Shown piece by piece: positions 1 through 6,719 of a stretch of DNA of 17,807 bases. The first letter of the stretch is position 1. Every line of letters starts with the position of its first letter. Below the pieces are notes generated by a model. The model was not told where the DNA came from. It searched no databases and worked only from the letters and a program-made list of their open reading frames with translations. Location of the stretch: assembly GCA_003123965.1 (NCBI GenBank), contig NNSL01000505.1:1-17807 (forward strand), read 5' to 3'. The stretch is from Balneolaceae bacterium SMO_bin1 (lineage in GTDB: Bacteria; Bacteroidota; Rhodothermia; Balneolales; Balneolaceae). Both the position numbers and the translations under genes were made by a program.

Positions 1-419
1 TGTGTTTTCTTTGTCTCGTAGGCAAACCTCTCTCGGTTCAAATAACTATTAACCTCCGGTGACGTTAATGATCGGACGGAATTACCCAACCCTACAAATC
101 GGGCAAATGCTTTGAGGACGTAAGTATTATTTACGGTGGTATTCTCTCTCCAATCCTCCCTCGATTTCTTTTCGATAAAGTAGTCAAGTGCCTCGTCAAT
201 CGTTGAATTTCCGTCAATGGGAATGGAAGTTTCATCAGCTCGATAACCCGTCCAAGGATCATAATCTCGGGAGGCATATTCATCCTCGAACTGACGCAAT
301 AATTTCTGTGCTTCCCTTTTAGTACGTGTTTTTAGCGGAACCCTTTTTCTTTTTGGATTTCTTCCGCCATCATAGAATTGTGCGTAGTACCAGCCGTGAT
401 TTTTTACTAAAGTGGCCAT
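1..419 (-). CDS. Tyrosine recombinase/integrase, N-terminal part (cut by window edge)
   Basis: The reading frame opens with ATG at 417-419 and stays open to base 1, giving about 139 residues; the rest, including the catalytic R-H-R-Y domain, lies outside the window. The start MATLVKNHGWYYAQF, then a basic stretch and KTRTKREAQKLL, is the arm-binding/AP2-like N-terminus of phage-type integrases. It is followed by a core-binding SAM-like segment (TIDEALDYFIEKK, then LKAFARFVG, then SPEVNSYLNRE). The ribosome binding site AAGGAGG at 426-432 is six bases from the ATG, far stronger than those of the other genes here, which suggests foreign origin. The gene reads away from a tRNA-Pro gene whose 3' end faces it, the usual layout of an island integrated at a tRNA. 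Family assignment is good; specificity is unknown. Confidence 0.85.
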   Translation of the reverse strand, partial: MATLVKNHGWYYAQFYDGGRNPKRKRVPLKTRTKREAQKLLRQFEDEYASRDYDPWTGYRADETSIPIDGNSTIDEALDYFIEKKSREDWRENTTVNNTYVLKAFARFVGLGNSVRSLTSPEVNSYLNRERFAYETKKT

Positions 420-425
420 TTTTGC

Positions 426-432
426 CCTCCTT
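426..432 (-). promoter_or_regulatory. Strong Shine-Dalgarno site of the integrase
   Basis: AAGGAGG on the minus strand lies six bases upstream of the integrase ATG and fixes the start at 419. No other gene in the window has a comparable site. Confidence 0.75.
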
Positions 433-451
433 TTGGGTTGAAGAGCATTCT

Positions 452-472
452 CGATAACAATGCGATAACAAT
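452..472. repeat. Tandem 10-bp direct repeat, 11-bp period
   Basis: cgataacaat occurs at 452-461 and again at 463-472, separated by a single base, so the two copies lie on the same face of the helix. They sit between the integrase start and the tRNA-Pro gene. Paired short direct repeats in this position could be arm-type integrase or excisionase sites, or operators for the integrase promoter; this is inference. A nine-of-ten match, cgataacaaa, lies at 745-754 on the other side of the tRNA. Confidence 0.5.
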
Positions 473-520
473 TGCTGCACATTCTTGGCGCCACGGCACT
501 GGAAAGGCTGTTTTATAAAC

Positions 521-565
521 AAAAAAGGGCCCTTCAATAGCCGTATTTAGCTACTAAAAAGCCCT
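521..565 (-). terminator. Rho-independent terminator after tRNA-Pro
   Basis: On the minus strand, bases 565-550 pair with 541-526 over 16 positions, several of them G-U, around an 8-base loop, followed by six T (526-521). It begins five bases after the tRNA 3' end and is the obvious terminator for that transcript. It lies between the tRNA and the integrase, so it is either the original tRNA terminator or was brought in or rebuilt by the inserted element. Confidence 0.75.
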
Positions 566-570
566 AAAAG

Positions 571-644
571 TCGGGACGACTGGATTTGAACCAGCGACCC
601 CACGACCCCCAGTCGTGTGCTCTACCTGACTGAGCCACGTCCCG
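571..644 (-). tRNA. tRNA-Pro (anticodon GGG)
   Basis: A 74-base cloverleaf on the minus strand. The acceptor stem CGGGACG pairs with CGTCCCG, followed by discriminator A. The anticodon arm is CACGA-CTGGGGG-TCGTG, giving GGG at 34-36 with T33 before it. The T arm carries GGTTCAAATCC. CCA is not encoded. The 3' end faces the integrase gene, so this tRNA is the likely attachment site of the element at the left edge. Confidence 0.95.
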
Positions 645-654
645 AATCGGAAGC

Positions 655-685
655 TAAATATAGGAGTGTACAATGCTAAACTCAA
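655..685 (-). promoter_or_regulatory. Bacteroidota-type promoter of tRNA-Pro
   Basis: On the minus strand, TTG (685-683), a 20-base spacer and TATATTTA (662-655) lie 10 bases upstream of the tRNA 5' end. This matches the TTG / TAnnTTTG promoter of Bacteroidota with one mismatch. The tRNA-Gly promoter at 12516-12547 has the same design and distance, which supports both. Confidence 0.65.
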
Positions 686-763
686 CCTTTTAGCACGCAT
701 TGTATTTTAATTTTCTGATCGTTACTATTTGAACAATCTAAAGCCGATAACAAAAACATTGCC

Positions 764-2590
764 ATGCAATTCCCTTCACTGCGGCTAACATCTCAGCAAA
801 TTATTCATACGCTACAGCGATTTCCTCTTGCCCTGCTTTCGGCTGGGGCGGCAGCGGCGCTAGCTGTTTACATGACGGAACTTTCTGCTGAGGAGCCCGG
901 CCAGTTGCTAAATGCCATGCTTACGGCCGTGTTGGGTATCCCGCTGTTTATCACCATCACTCTATTCAGTGAAAGAAATAATAGCTCATTTGTTCTTCAT
1001 ACGCTAACTCATCTCGGCGGAATTGCAGTGCTGGCTGGATATTACTTTACACTGCCCAATAACTTGGAAGTGGCCCCATTTAAGCACGTGTATCGATATA
1101 TACTATATATATTTGCGCTGCATCTGCTGGTTGCTGTCGGGCCTTTTGGTGGTACCGGTAACACCAAAGCGTTTTGGCAATATAATAAGACTCTTTTTCT
1201 GCGATTTTTAACAGCCGTCCTGTTTTCGGGGATTTTATTTGCCGGTCTCGCTATAGCATTGGGGTCCATACAGGTACTTCTTGAAGTCCAAATTGATTCA
1301 GTACGCTACTTACAACTGTTCATTATAATTGGCGGGCTGTTTAATACCTGGTTTTTCCTGGCAGGTATACCCAGTTCCATTGATTCCTCGAGTGCAAATA
1401 GTGATTACCCTAAAGGCCTGCGCATATTTACTCAGAATATTCTTATCCCGCTCGTGGGCATCTACCTGGCTATATTATACCTGTATACCGGTAAAATCAT
1501 CCTGCAATGGTCCTGGCCTGAAGGGTGGGTGGCTAATCTCGTGCTCAGCTTTTCAATCACCGGTATTTTAGCTTTACTGCTGCTGCATCCCATCCGCAAT
1601 GATGCAGATAAGCGTTGGATTAACACATTTTCGAGCTCATTTTTTATCGCACTAGTGCCATTAGTGATCTTACTCCTGCTGGCTATCTACCGAAGAATCT
1701 GGGATTATGGGTTTACGGTTGAACGCTATTTTGTGCTCGCAATGGGCATCTGGCTGGCAGGTATTGTCCTTTATTATATCGTTAAGGGGTTAAAGAACAT
1801 AAAAGTGATCCCTGGTTCGCTCTGTATTATTGCCATACTCATTTCATTTGGCCCGTGGGGGGCATTTTCTGTATCGGAGCAGAGCCAGATTAACCGCCTT
1901 GAAAACTATATGTTGCAAAATGATTTGCTGCAAAACGGCACTGTTCAGCAAGCTGAAGGCGAAGTACCGTTTCAGGACCGTCTAGAAATCAGCAACATTA
2001 TTCGTTATCTAAATGAAAAGCATGGACTTGGTGGCATTCAGCCTTGGTTTCAACAAGATCTGAATTCGCTTACAACAAAAGCTGGTGAAGATTCGTCTGC
2101 ACAACTGGTTGGGTTCTATGATAGGCCACAGCGCGTGACTGAACTTATGGGGATAAATTATGTACAACCTGGAATTGAGGCCCCAGAACGGCCTTCATAT
2201 ACACAACTCATAGCCAAGCAAGACGATATGCTGGATGTCAATGACGTAAGCATTATTCTGCAGAACCTAAGTTGGTCGGCACAACAATCCACGCAAGAAC
2301 GATCTATCGGCAACGGTCGCACCCTTATCATTGAGAGCGATACCAGCGGTATGCGGTTATATCTGCAAAACAACCAGCAAAACGCTATTGTGGTTGATAT
2401 GAAACAACTGGTTCGTAATCTGGCGAATAAGTTTCCATCAACCCAACGCAGAGTACCCAATAACGCCATGGAGTTTGATTATTCCAGCGGCCCCTTATCG
2501 ATAAGAATCTATTTCGATCAAATTTCCTGGCGAACGGAAACTAATCAAATCATACCAGAAAATGTGCGGTTTGACCTTGGTATTCGGTAG
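764..2590 (+). CDS. DUF4153 family membrane protein
   Basis: The product is 608 residues. The first about 370 residues form roughly ten hydrophobic spans (for example LFITITLFSE, LFLRFLTAVLFSGILFAG, FFIALVPLVILLLLAIY). They are followed by a soluble C-terminal part of about 230 residues containing DRLEISNIIRYLNEKHG and a predicted beta-rich tail. The arrangement, and the motif YRRIWDYGFTVERYFVLAMGIWLAGI near residues 306-331, match the DUF4153 family, whose biochemical role is unknown. The gene stands alone on the plus strand. The upstream stretch 645-763 otherwise holds only the tRNA promoter; an ACTATTTG near 725 is too weak to call. It converges on the next gene with a 15-base gap and no clear terminator. 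The start has no clear ribosome binding site. Family call is good, function unknown. Confidence 0.85.
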   Translation: MQFPSLRLTSQQIIHTLQRFPLALLSAGAAAALAVYMTELSAEEPGQLLNAMLTAVLGIPLFITITLFSERNNSSFVLHTLTHLGGIAVLAGYYFTLPNNLEVAPFKHVYRYILYIFALHLLVAVGPFGGTGNTKAFWQYNKTLFLRFLTAVLFSGILFAGLAIALGSIQVLLEVQIDSVRYLQLFIIIGGLFNTWFFLAGIPSSIDSSSANSDYPKGLRIFTQNILIPLVGIYLAILYLYTGKIILQWSWPEGWVANLVLSFSITGILALLLLHPIRNDADKRWINTFSSSFFIALVPLVILLLLAIYRRIWDYGFTVERYFVLAMGIWLAGIVLYYIVKGLKNIKVIPGSLCIIAILISFGPWGAFSVSEQSQINRLENYMLQNDLLQNGTVQQAEGEVPFQDRLEISNIIRYLNEKHGLGGIQPWFQQDLNSLTTKAGEDSSAQLVGFYDRPQRVTELMGINYVQPGIEAPERPSYTQLIAKQDDMLDVNDVSIILQNLSWSAQQSTQERSIGNGRTLIIESDTSGMRLYLQNNQQNAIVVDMKQLVRNLANKFPSTQRRVPNNAMEFDYSSGPLSIRIYFDQISWRTETNQIIPENVRFDLGIR

Positions 2591-2605
2591 TACCCTGCTA
2601 CCAGC

Positions 2606-3178
2606 TTATTCTACCGTGATGGTTGTCGTGTCGGCAATTGCATTGCCCCTGTAGTAGTAAGTATCGTGGTTATTCGCATTCAGCGTCACCACCAGCTCAT
2701 GCGTTCCCGGCATCAATTCACCAATATGATACCACGGACCATAGATACGAGCCAGTTTTTCACCGTCGAGATATAGGTGAGCATGCCCTTCGCCCAGCTG
2801 ATGCGGCTCCCCAAATTTTTGCGGGGTAAATGCGAAGTTTTCGGTTTGAAGCTGAATATTCCATCCCGATAGTTTGTCTTCCGTTACCTGCATGTTTACC
2901 TCGGGAACCATTGCTGTATCTGGCACCACCACCTGTCCGGAATGCGCTGCTGTTTCGGGCTCATATTCTTCATACTGCTGCCAAGCGCTATAGGTGTAGG
3001 CAGAGAGTAACATGGCCAGCAAAAGCGCAAAATTTACGGCTCCAAAGGCAGCTCGCAGTTTCAGCTTTTTATGAAATGTGATGGGTGCGCTGTAGATATT
3101 ACCGGGGCCCTCTAGTAGAAATACAATTAACGCACCGTGAATAAGCGTATGCCCAATAACCTCAAGCTTACCAAAAAT
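2606..3178 (-). CDS. C-terminal part of DoxX-like protein: membrane span plus periplasmic beta domain
   Basis: This stretch is open from the frameshift zone to TAA at 2606. First comes a membrane span (EVIGHTLIHGALIVFLLEG), then a basic loop FHKKLKLRAAF, then a second span (VNFALLLAMLLSAYTYSAW). After it comes an acidic linker and a soluble domain of about 95 residues with HAHLYLDGEKLARIYGPWYH and PGTHELVVTLNANNHDTYY. Small exported beta-sandwich domains with this HAHLY-DG-K-AR-YG-W-H pattern are widespread; the function is unknown and the His/Tyr-rich edge could bind metal (inference). If translated on its own, starts would be TTG at 3022 or ATG at 3013, which removes the first span. I favour it being the tail of the upstream gene. 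Confidence 0.6.
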   Translation of the reverse strand: MFGKLEVIGHTLIHGALIVFLLEGPGNIYSAPITFHKKLKLRAAFGAVNFALLLAMLLSAYTYSAWQQYEEYEPETAAHSGQVVVPDTAMVPEVNMQVTEDKLSGWNIQLQTENFAFTPQKFGEPHQLGEGHAHLYLDGEKLARIYGPWYHIGELMPGTHELVVTLNANNHDTYYYRGNAIADTTTITVE

Positions 3179-4010
3179 TAGCGTTGTAGTAAAAAAGGAC
3201 GAGCGTGATAACGAGCGCCAACGGCCGCTGCAATAAACAGATTATTAACAAATAACCGAGTGCAAACTCAACAAAAGCCGCACCCATGAGAAAGAAATCG
3301 AGTTCAAAACCCAGCGCAAGTTGCGGATTCTGCTGCAGCACGTACAGCCCCCACTGTGGATAAATAATTTTCTCGAGTGCTACCCAGCATAGTGAAAACC
3401 CAACCGTGAGATAGAGCGCCGGGAGACCGGTACCGCGAATGCGTTCGTTGCTGCTGGCATTCACTAGAAAATAATATCCAGTGCCAGCATACATCGGATA
3501 ATCTAGCATGTGGAATATTCCGAATTCATAGATTCCCATGCCGTACAGAACTATAAACCCAGCTCCTGCAAGCGGTACGGTTCGGCGGAAAAGAAGCAAC
3601 AATGCCAATGCAAATTGATACCAGCCAACCCACGCCGCCGCGATGGAAAGTTCGGGCACAAGCATGGCATCAGCCTGCCAGGAAAGCAGCAGTACCGCCC
3701 CGGCAGCCACGCGCATTACCGTTAAGCTGTACTCGCTTTTCTTCTTCAGCCAGTTGTTAATTCGGTTGTACCAGCGCACCTCCGCCAACCGGCGATCGAG
3801 ATAGGCCATGCCCGCAATTACCACCATACTGAGTAAAGTAAGCAACACAAAAGTGGTATCTACCGCTTCGCCTAAAGTCAGCGGCTGATCGGAAAAGCTG
3901 AAATCACTGAACCATTTGACATGGGCATAGGCTGCAGACTGGATCAGAAAAAACATCATGCACAGCAATATCGCCGGCCTTGCAAAATGTGATATAAAAT
4001 CCCGGTTCAT
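3168..4010 (-). CDS. DoxX-like integral membrane protein (N-terminal fragment)
   Basis: The ATG at 4008-4010 gives 280 residues; a GTG at 4020-4022 would add four. It begins with a signal-anchor-like span (FARPAILLCMMFFLIQSAAYA) followed by AHVKWFSDFSFSD, a motif I associate with uncharacterised DoxX-like proteins. Six to seven further membrane spans follow, including FALALLLLFRRTVPLAGAGF and LDFFLMGAAFVEFALGYLL. DoxX relatives often act with quinones or thiol redox partners in the membrane, but no catalytic residue can be assigned here. The frame ends early at TAA (3168-3170), in the middle of what looks like a membrane region. It lies about 80 bases downstream of the epimerase gene in the same direction and may share its transcript. 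Confidence 0.65.
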   Translation of the reverse strand: MNRDFISHFARPAILLCMMFFLIQSAAYAHVKWFSDFSFSDQPLTLGEAVDTTFVLLTLLSMVVIAGMAYLDRRLAEVRWYNRINNWLKKKSEYSLTVMRVAAGAVLLLSWQADAMLVPELSIAAAWVGWYQFALALLLLFRRTVPLAGAGFIVLYGMGIYEFGIFHMLDYPMYAGTGYYFLVNASSNERIRGTGLPALYLTVGFSLCWVALEKIIYPQWGLYVLQQNPQLALGFELDFFLMGAAFVEFALGYLLIICLLQRPLALVITLVLFYYNANFW

Positions 4011-4108
4011 CTGTTGTTTCACGTATGCCTAAAATTCAAATAGAGACTAGCTGAATTCGGATGAAACGTTGCTTTGATATGCGTTATGCTAAACGCTTTG
4101 GCACAATT

Positions 4109-4486
4109 CTATGAGCACCCATTGTTATCTTTGGGATGAACAAAGGCTACCAGCTTATTGTCGGCTCCTCGGCTTGGCTCATCCGAAAGCAAAGTAAAAC
4201 CTTCATCGCTCAGGCGCTCCATCTCCGCTTCAATATCATTAACTTCAAATGCCACGTGATGCATTCCTTCTCCCCTTTTCTCAATATATTTTTTAATAAC
4301 CGAATCATCGCTAGTGGCTCCGAGCAGCTCTACTTTTGATTCCCCCGTCCGGAAAAAAGCGGTATCTACTTTCTGCTCTTCAACAACTTCGCGCTTGTAA
4401 CACGCCGTGTTCAGTAGTTTTTCATATGTTGCTACCGCTGACTCTATATCTTTCACCGCTATACCGATATGATCAATGTGATCCAT
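4109..4486 (-). CDS. Methylmalonyl-CoA epimerase-like protein (VOC fold), 3' end frameshifted
   Basis: I chose the ATG at 4484-4486 because the conserved start MDHIDHIGIAVKDIE begins there, 10 bases after the serA stop. An ATG at 4540 would add 18 residues overlapping serA. The product is 125 residues. It has the two VOC repeats: the His-6 metal ligand in HIDHIG, KVELLG near residue 51, and MHHVAFEVND near 75. The enzyme interconverts (R)- and (S)-methylmalonyl-CoA in propionate metabolism. The family ends in HPKD..G-V-L-I-E-L, whose Glu is a metal ligand. Here the frame breaks to HPKDNNGCS and stop. Adding one base to the GGG run (4118-4120) restores VLIELCQSV and a stop at 4089-4091. As written, the protein lacks its last strand and should be inactive. 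Confidence 0.8.
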   Translation of the reverse strand: MDHIDHIGIAVKDIESAVATYEKLLNTACYKREVVEEQKVDTAFFRTGESKVELLGATSDDSVIKKYIEKRGEGMHHVAFEVNDIEAEMERLSDEGFTLLSDEPSRGADNKLVAFVHPKDNNGCS

Positions 4487-4496
4487 GATAAACAGT

Positions 4497-6101
4497 TTAT
4501 GATTGATGATGATTGGAAAGACTAATGTATTTGAGTGCATTCACCCCATCCAGTTCATACAAGGGCTGCATTTCAGCATCGGTCATTTTTTTATCAACCG
4601 AAACCGCCGTTACTGCATTTGATCCCTTGTGAGAACGGCCCAGGCTCAGAGACGCTATATTGATGTTTTGCTCGGCCAGCGCGCCGCTCACCGCGGCCAG
4701 CATACCGGGGCGATCGATATTGGTATAGAGCAGAAAGTCGCCTTCAAGCCGCAGCTCAATATTAAACCCATCCACCTCTACAATCCGGTAATCATCATCC
4801 CCAAAAACAGCCCCCGATATTTTGTTATACGGTGCGCTGCCGTCCAACCGAATAGTGATTAGATCGGTGTACGTTTGCTTGGCCGGGGCAGTGGTTTCTT
4901 TCACTTTCAGTCCCAATTCATCGGCGTAAACCCGGGCGTTAATGAGATTCACCGTCTCAGTAACGTGATTCGCCAGCATACCCTTTAGGATCGAATCGGT
5001 AAGCACCTCGGCAAACCGCGAGCAATCACCTGAATATTCAAAATCAAATTCGCTTGCGTGCTCCGGTGATAGCTGCATGGCAAAACTGCCCAGCTTTTCG
5101 GCCAGCGCCAGGTATGGTTTCACCTCTTTGTTTGCGGTCAACGCAATGGATTTGCCATTGAGACTGCCTTTATAACTCTTGCCTTCCAGTGCATCGGCCA
5201 TTTGGCGTGCAATCTGCTCGGCCACTTTTTCCTGTGCCTCTTCGGTTGAAGCCCCAAGATGCGGGGTGCAAATTATTTTGGGGTGCTTCAGTATCTCACG
5301 CAGCTGTTCATTGGGCGGCTCTTGCGAATATACATCCAGGGCGATGCCATCTACAATGCCCTCATCCAATAATTGAACAAGATCTTCCTCTTTGTATATA
5401 CCGCCTCGGGCACAGTTGACCAGACGAACGCCTTTTTTCAGCTGATCTGCATTCTGCATTGAAATGAGCCCTTTGGTCTTTTCGGTAAGCGGGGTATGAA
5501 CGGTGATAAAATCACTGCTGCCCAGCAACTCTTCCATTTCAACCAGCTCTATGCCCAAGCGGTCGGCTTTTTCGGTTGATGAGAACGGGTCGTAGGCTTT
5601 AATGTGCATATCAAACTCTTGCATGCGCCGGGCCACTTCTGAGCCAATTTTCCCCAAGCCGATAATGCCCAGCGTTTTCCCGTACACCTCTGATCCCATG
5701 TACTTCTTGCGATCCCAGCCGCCGGCCTTCACTTTTTGCACCGACTGGGCAATATTACGCGCAAGCGCCAAAATCATACCGCAGGTGTGCTCTGCAGTTG
5801 AAACAGTATTGCCGTCGGGGGTATTCATCACCAATACGCCGCTTGCCGTTGCGGCCGAAATATCGATATTGTCTACACCCACGCCGGCCCGGCCAATCAC
5901 TTTTAAATTATCTGCGGCTTCAATCAAGGCAGCACTCACTGTAGTTGAGCTGCGAACCACAATACCGTCGTAGTCAGCAATTTCATCAAAAAGCTCTTTT
6001 TCACTGAGCCCTGTTTTGCGAAAAGCTTCAATTCCCCGCTCAGCAAAAGCTGCTTCACAGACGGGGTCTACGTTGTCGGAAAGTAATATTTTAAAAGACA
6101 T
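4497..6101 (-). CDS. serA: D-3-phosphoglycerate dehydrogenase
   Basis: The product is 534 residues, the length of the long bacterial form. It oxidises 3-phosphoglycerate to 3-phosphohydroxypyruvate with NAD, the first committed step of serine synthesis, in the cytosol. The catalytic core spans residues 1-315. It has RAGVGVDNID (71-80), the Rossmann loop GLGKIG (148-153), and the active-site residues Arg-232 (NCARGG), Glu-261 and His-281 (TPHLGAS). An allosteric substrate-binding domain follows (about 320-450, with LTDSILKGMLANHVTETVN). A C-terminal ACT domain (about 455-530, NIDRPGMLAAVSGALAEQNI) normally binds serine for feedback inhibition. The gene lies 21 bases after engB and 10 bases before the epimerase, so it is co-transcribed with both. 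High confidence. Confidence 0.97.
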   Translation of the reverse strand: MSFKILLSDNVDPVCEAAFAERGIEAFRKTGLSEKELFDEIADYDGIVVRSSTTVSAALIEAADNLKVIGRAGVGVDNIDISAATASGVLVMNTPDGNTVSTAEHTCGMILALARNIAQSVQKVKAGGWDRKKYMGSEVYGKTLGIIGLGKIGSEVARRMQEFDMHIKAYDPFSSTEKADRLGIELVEMEELLGSSDFITVHTPLTEKTKGLISMQNADQLKKGVRLVNCARGGIYKEEDLVQLLDEGIVDGIALDVYSQEPPNEQLREILKHPKIICTPHLGASTEEAQEKVAEQIARQMADALEGKSYKGSLNGKSIALTANKEVKPYLALAEKLGSFAMQLSPEHASEFDFEYSGDCSRFAEVLTDSILKGMLANHVTETVNLINARVYADELGLKVKETTAPAKQTYTDLITIRLDGSAPYNKISGAVFGDDDYRIVEVDGFNIELRLEGDFLLYTNIDRPGMLAAVSGALAEQNINIASLSLGRSHKGSNAVTAVSVDKKMTDAEMQPLYELDGVNALKYISLSNHHQS

Positions 6102-6122
6102 ACTGGCTATAAGAAATTGGTA

Positions 6123-6719
6123 TTACTGTTCGTATCCCGAGAATTCAGAAATAATATTTCGTATTTCATCTATCCCGTTCTTGGTTTCTGCAGAGGTTGT
6201 AATGATGGGCACTTCAATATTCATTTCACTCAGAATACGCTCCAGCCGAAATTTCGACTGATTCTGCTTATTCCGGCTCAGCTTATCGGCTTTGTTGAGA
6301 ATCACCGCAAATGGCAGGCGATTTGTTCCCAGCCAATAGAAAAAATCTTCATCCAGCTCGGAGGGTTCGTGCCGTATATCAACCAAGTGCAGCACCAAAT
6401 GCAGCGGCTCGCGCTCCAGCAGGTAATCGCGGATATCGCGACCCCATCGCTCACGCTCTTTTTTTGATACTTTTGCATAACCGAATCCCGGCAAGTCAAC
6501 AAAGTACAACTTGTCGTCAATCAGATAGTAGTTCATCTGCTGAGTTTTGCCCGGCGTATTACTTGTGCGGGCCAATCCGCCGTGATCCATTATAGCGTTG
6601 ATTACCGACGATTTACCGACGTTTGAACGTCCGGCAAAGCAAATTTCGGGATACCAGGGATCGGGGCATTGATCAAGCGAGGGAGCACCGGTTACAAATT
6701 CACCTTTATTGAAATTCAT
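6123..6719 (-). CDS. engB: Ribosome biogenesis GTPase YsxC/EngB
   Basis: A 198-residue single-domain TRAFAC GTPase needed for late assembly of the large ribosomal subunit. G1 is GRSNVGKSS (30-38), the G2 Thr lies in RTSNTPGKTQ, G3 is DLPGFGYA (75-82), G4 is NKAD (142-145) and G5 is TSA (175-177). These fit EngB closely, including the Tyr-Ala after the G3 loop. Its ATG shares one base with the purF stop codon (TAATG at 6721-6717), a translational-coupling junction. The 21-base gap to serA continues the operon. Length and motifs are normal. Confidence 0.97.
   Translation of the reverse strand: MNFNKGEFVTGAPSLDQCPDPWYPEICFAGRSNVGKSSVINAIMDHGGLARTSNTPGKTQQMNYYLIDDKLYFVDLPGFGYAKVSKKERERWGRDIRDYLLEREPLHLVLHLVDIRHEPSELDEDFFYWLGTNRLPFAVILNKADKLSRNKQNQSKFRLERILSEMNIEVPIITTSAETKNGIDEIRNIISEFSGYEQ

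Larger units (their letters stand above)
2606..4010 (-). pseudogene. Frameshifted DoxX-like membrane protein with C-terminal periplasmic domain (whole locus)
   Basis: Two open stretches read as one gene. The upstream frame ends in YYNANFW and TAA at 3170-3168. In the +1 frame the protein continues without a stop as FGKLEVIGHTLIHGALIVFL, then a basic loop, another membrane span and the C-terminal domain. That frame has no ATG, GTG or TTG start from the shift point down to a TTG at 3022, inside a membrane span. Removing one T from the five-T run at 3173-3177 (minus strand) joins the two as NANFGKLEVIGH. The intact product would be about 470 residues. Either an indel in the sequence or a real mutation explains this; a programmed -1 slip does not, because the shift is +1. 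Confidence 0.7.

Noticed and set aside
671..704. Inverted repeat caatgc...gcattg upstream of tRNA-Pro as a terminator or attachment site
   Set aside because: The arms are interrupted and overlap the tRNA promoter, with no T-run fitting a terminator and no link to the integrase repeats.
1042..1269. Minus-strand ORF inside the DUF4153 gene
   Set aside because: It is a shadow of a well-supported membrane protein gene, with no recognisable motif. The same applies to the other overlapping ORFs within serA, purF, kup, purA and secD.
3168..3178. Programmed -1 frameshift in the DoxX-like gene
   Set aside because: The needed shift is +1, there is no classic slippery heptamer with a downstream pseudoknot, and the -1 frame meets a stop at once.
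4487..4540. Upstream ATG of the epimerase at 4540
   Set aside because: It adds 18 residues that overlap serA and are not part of the VOC fold; the conserved start MDHIDHIG at 4486 fits the family.
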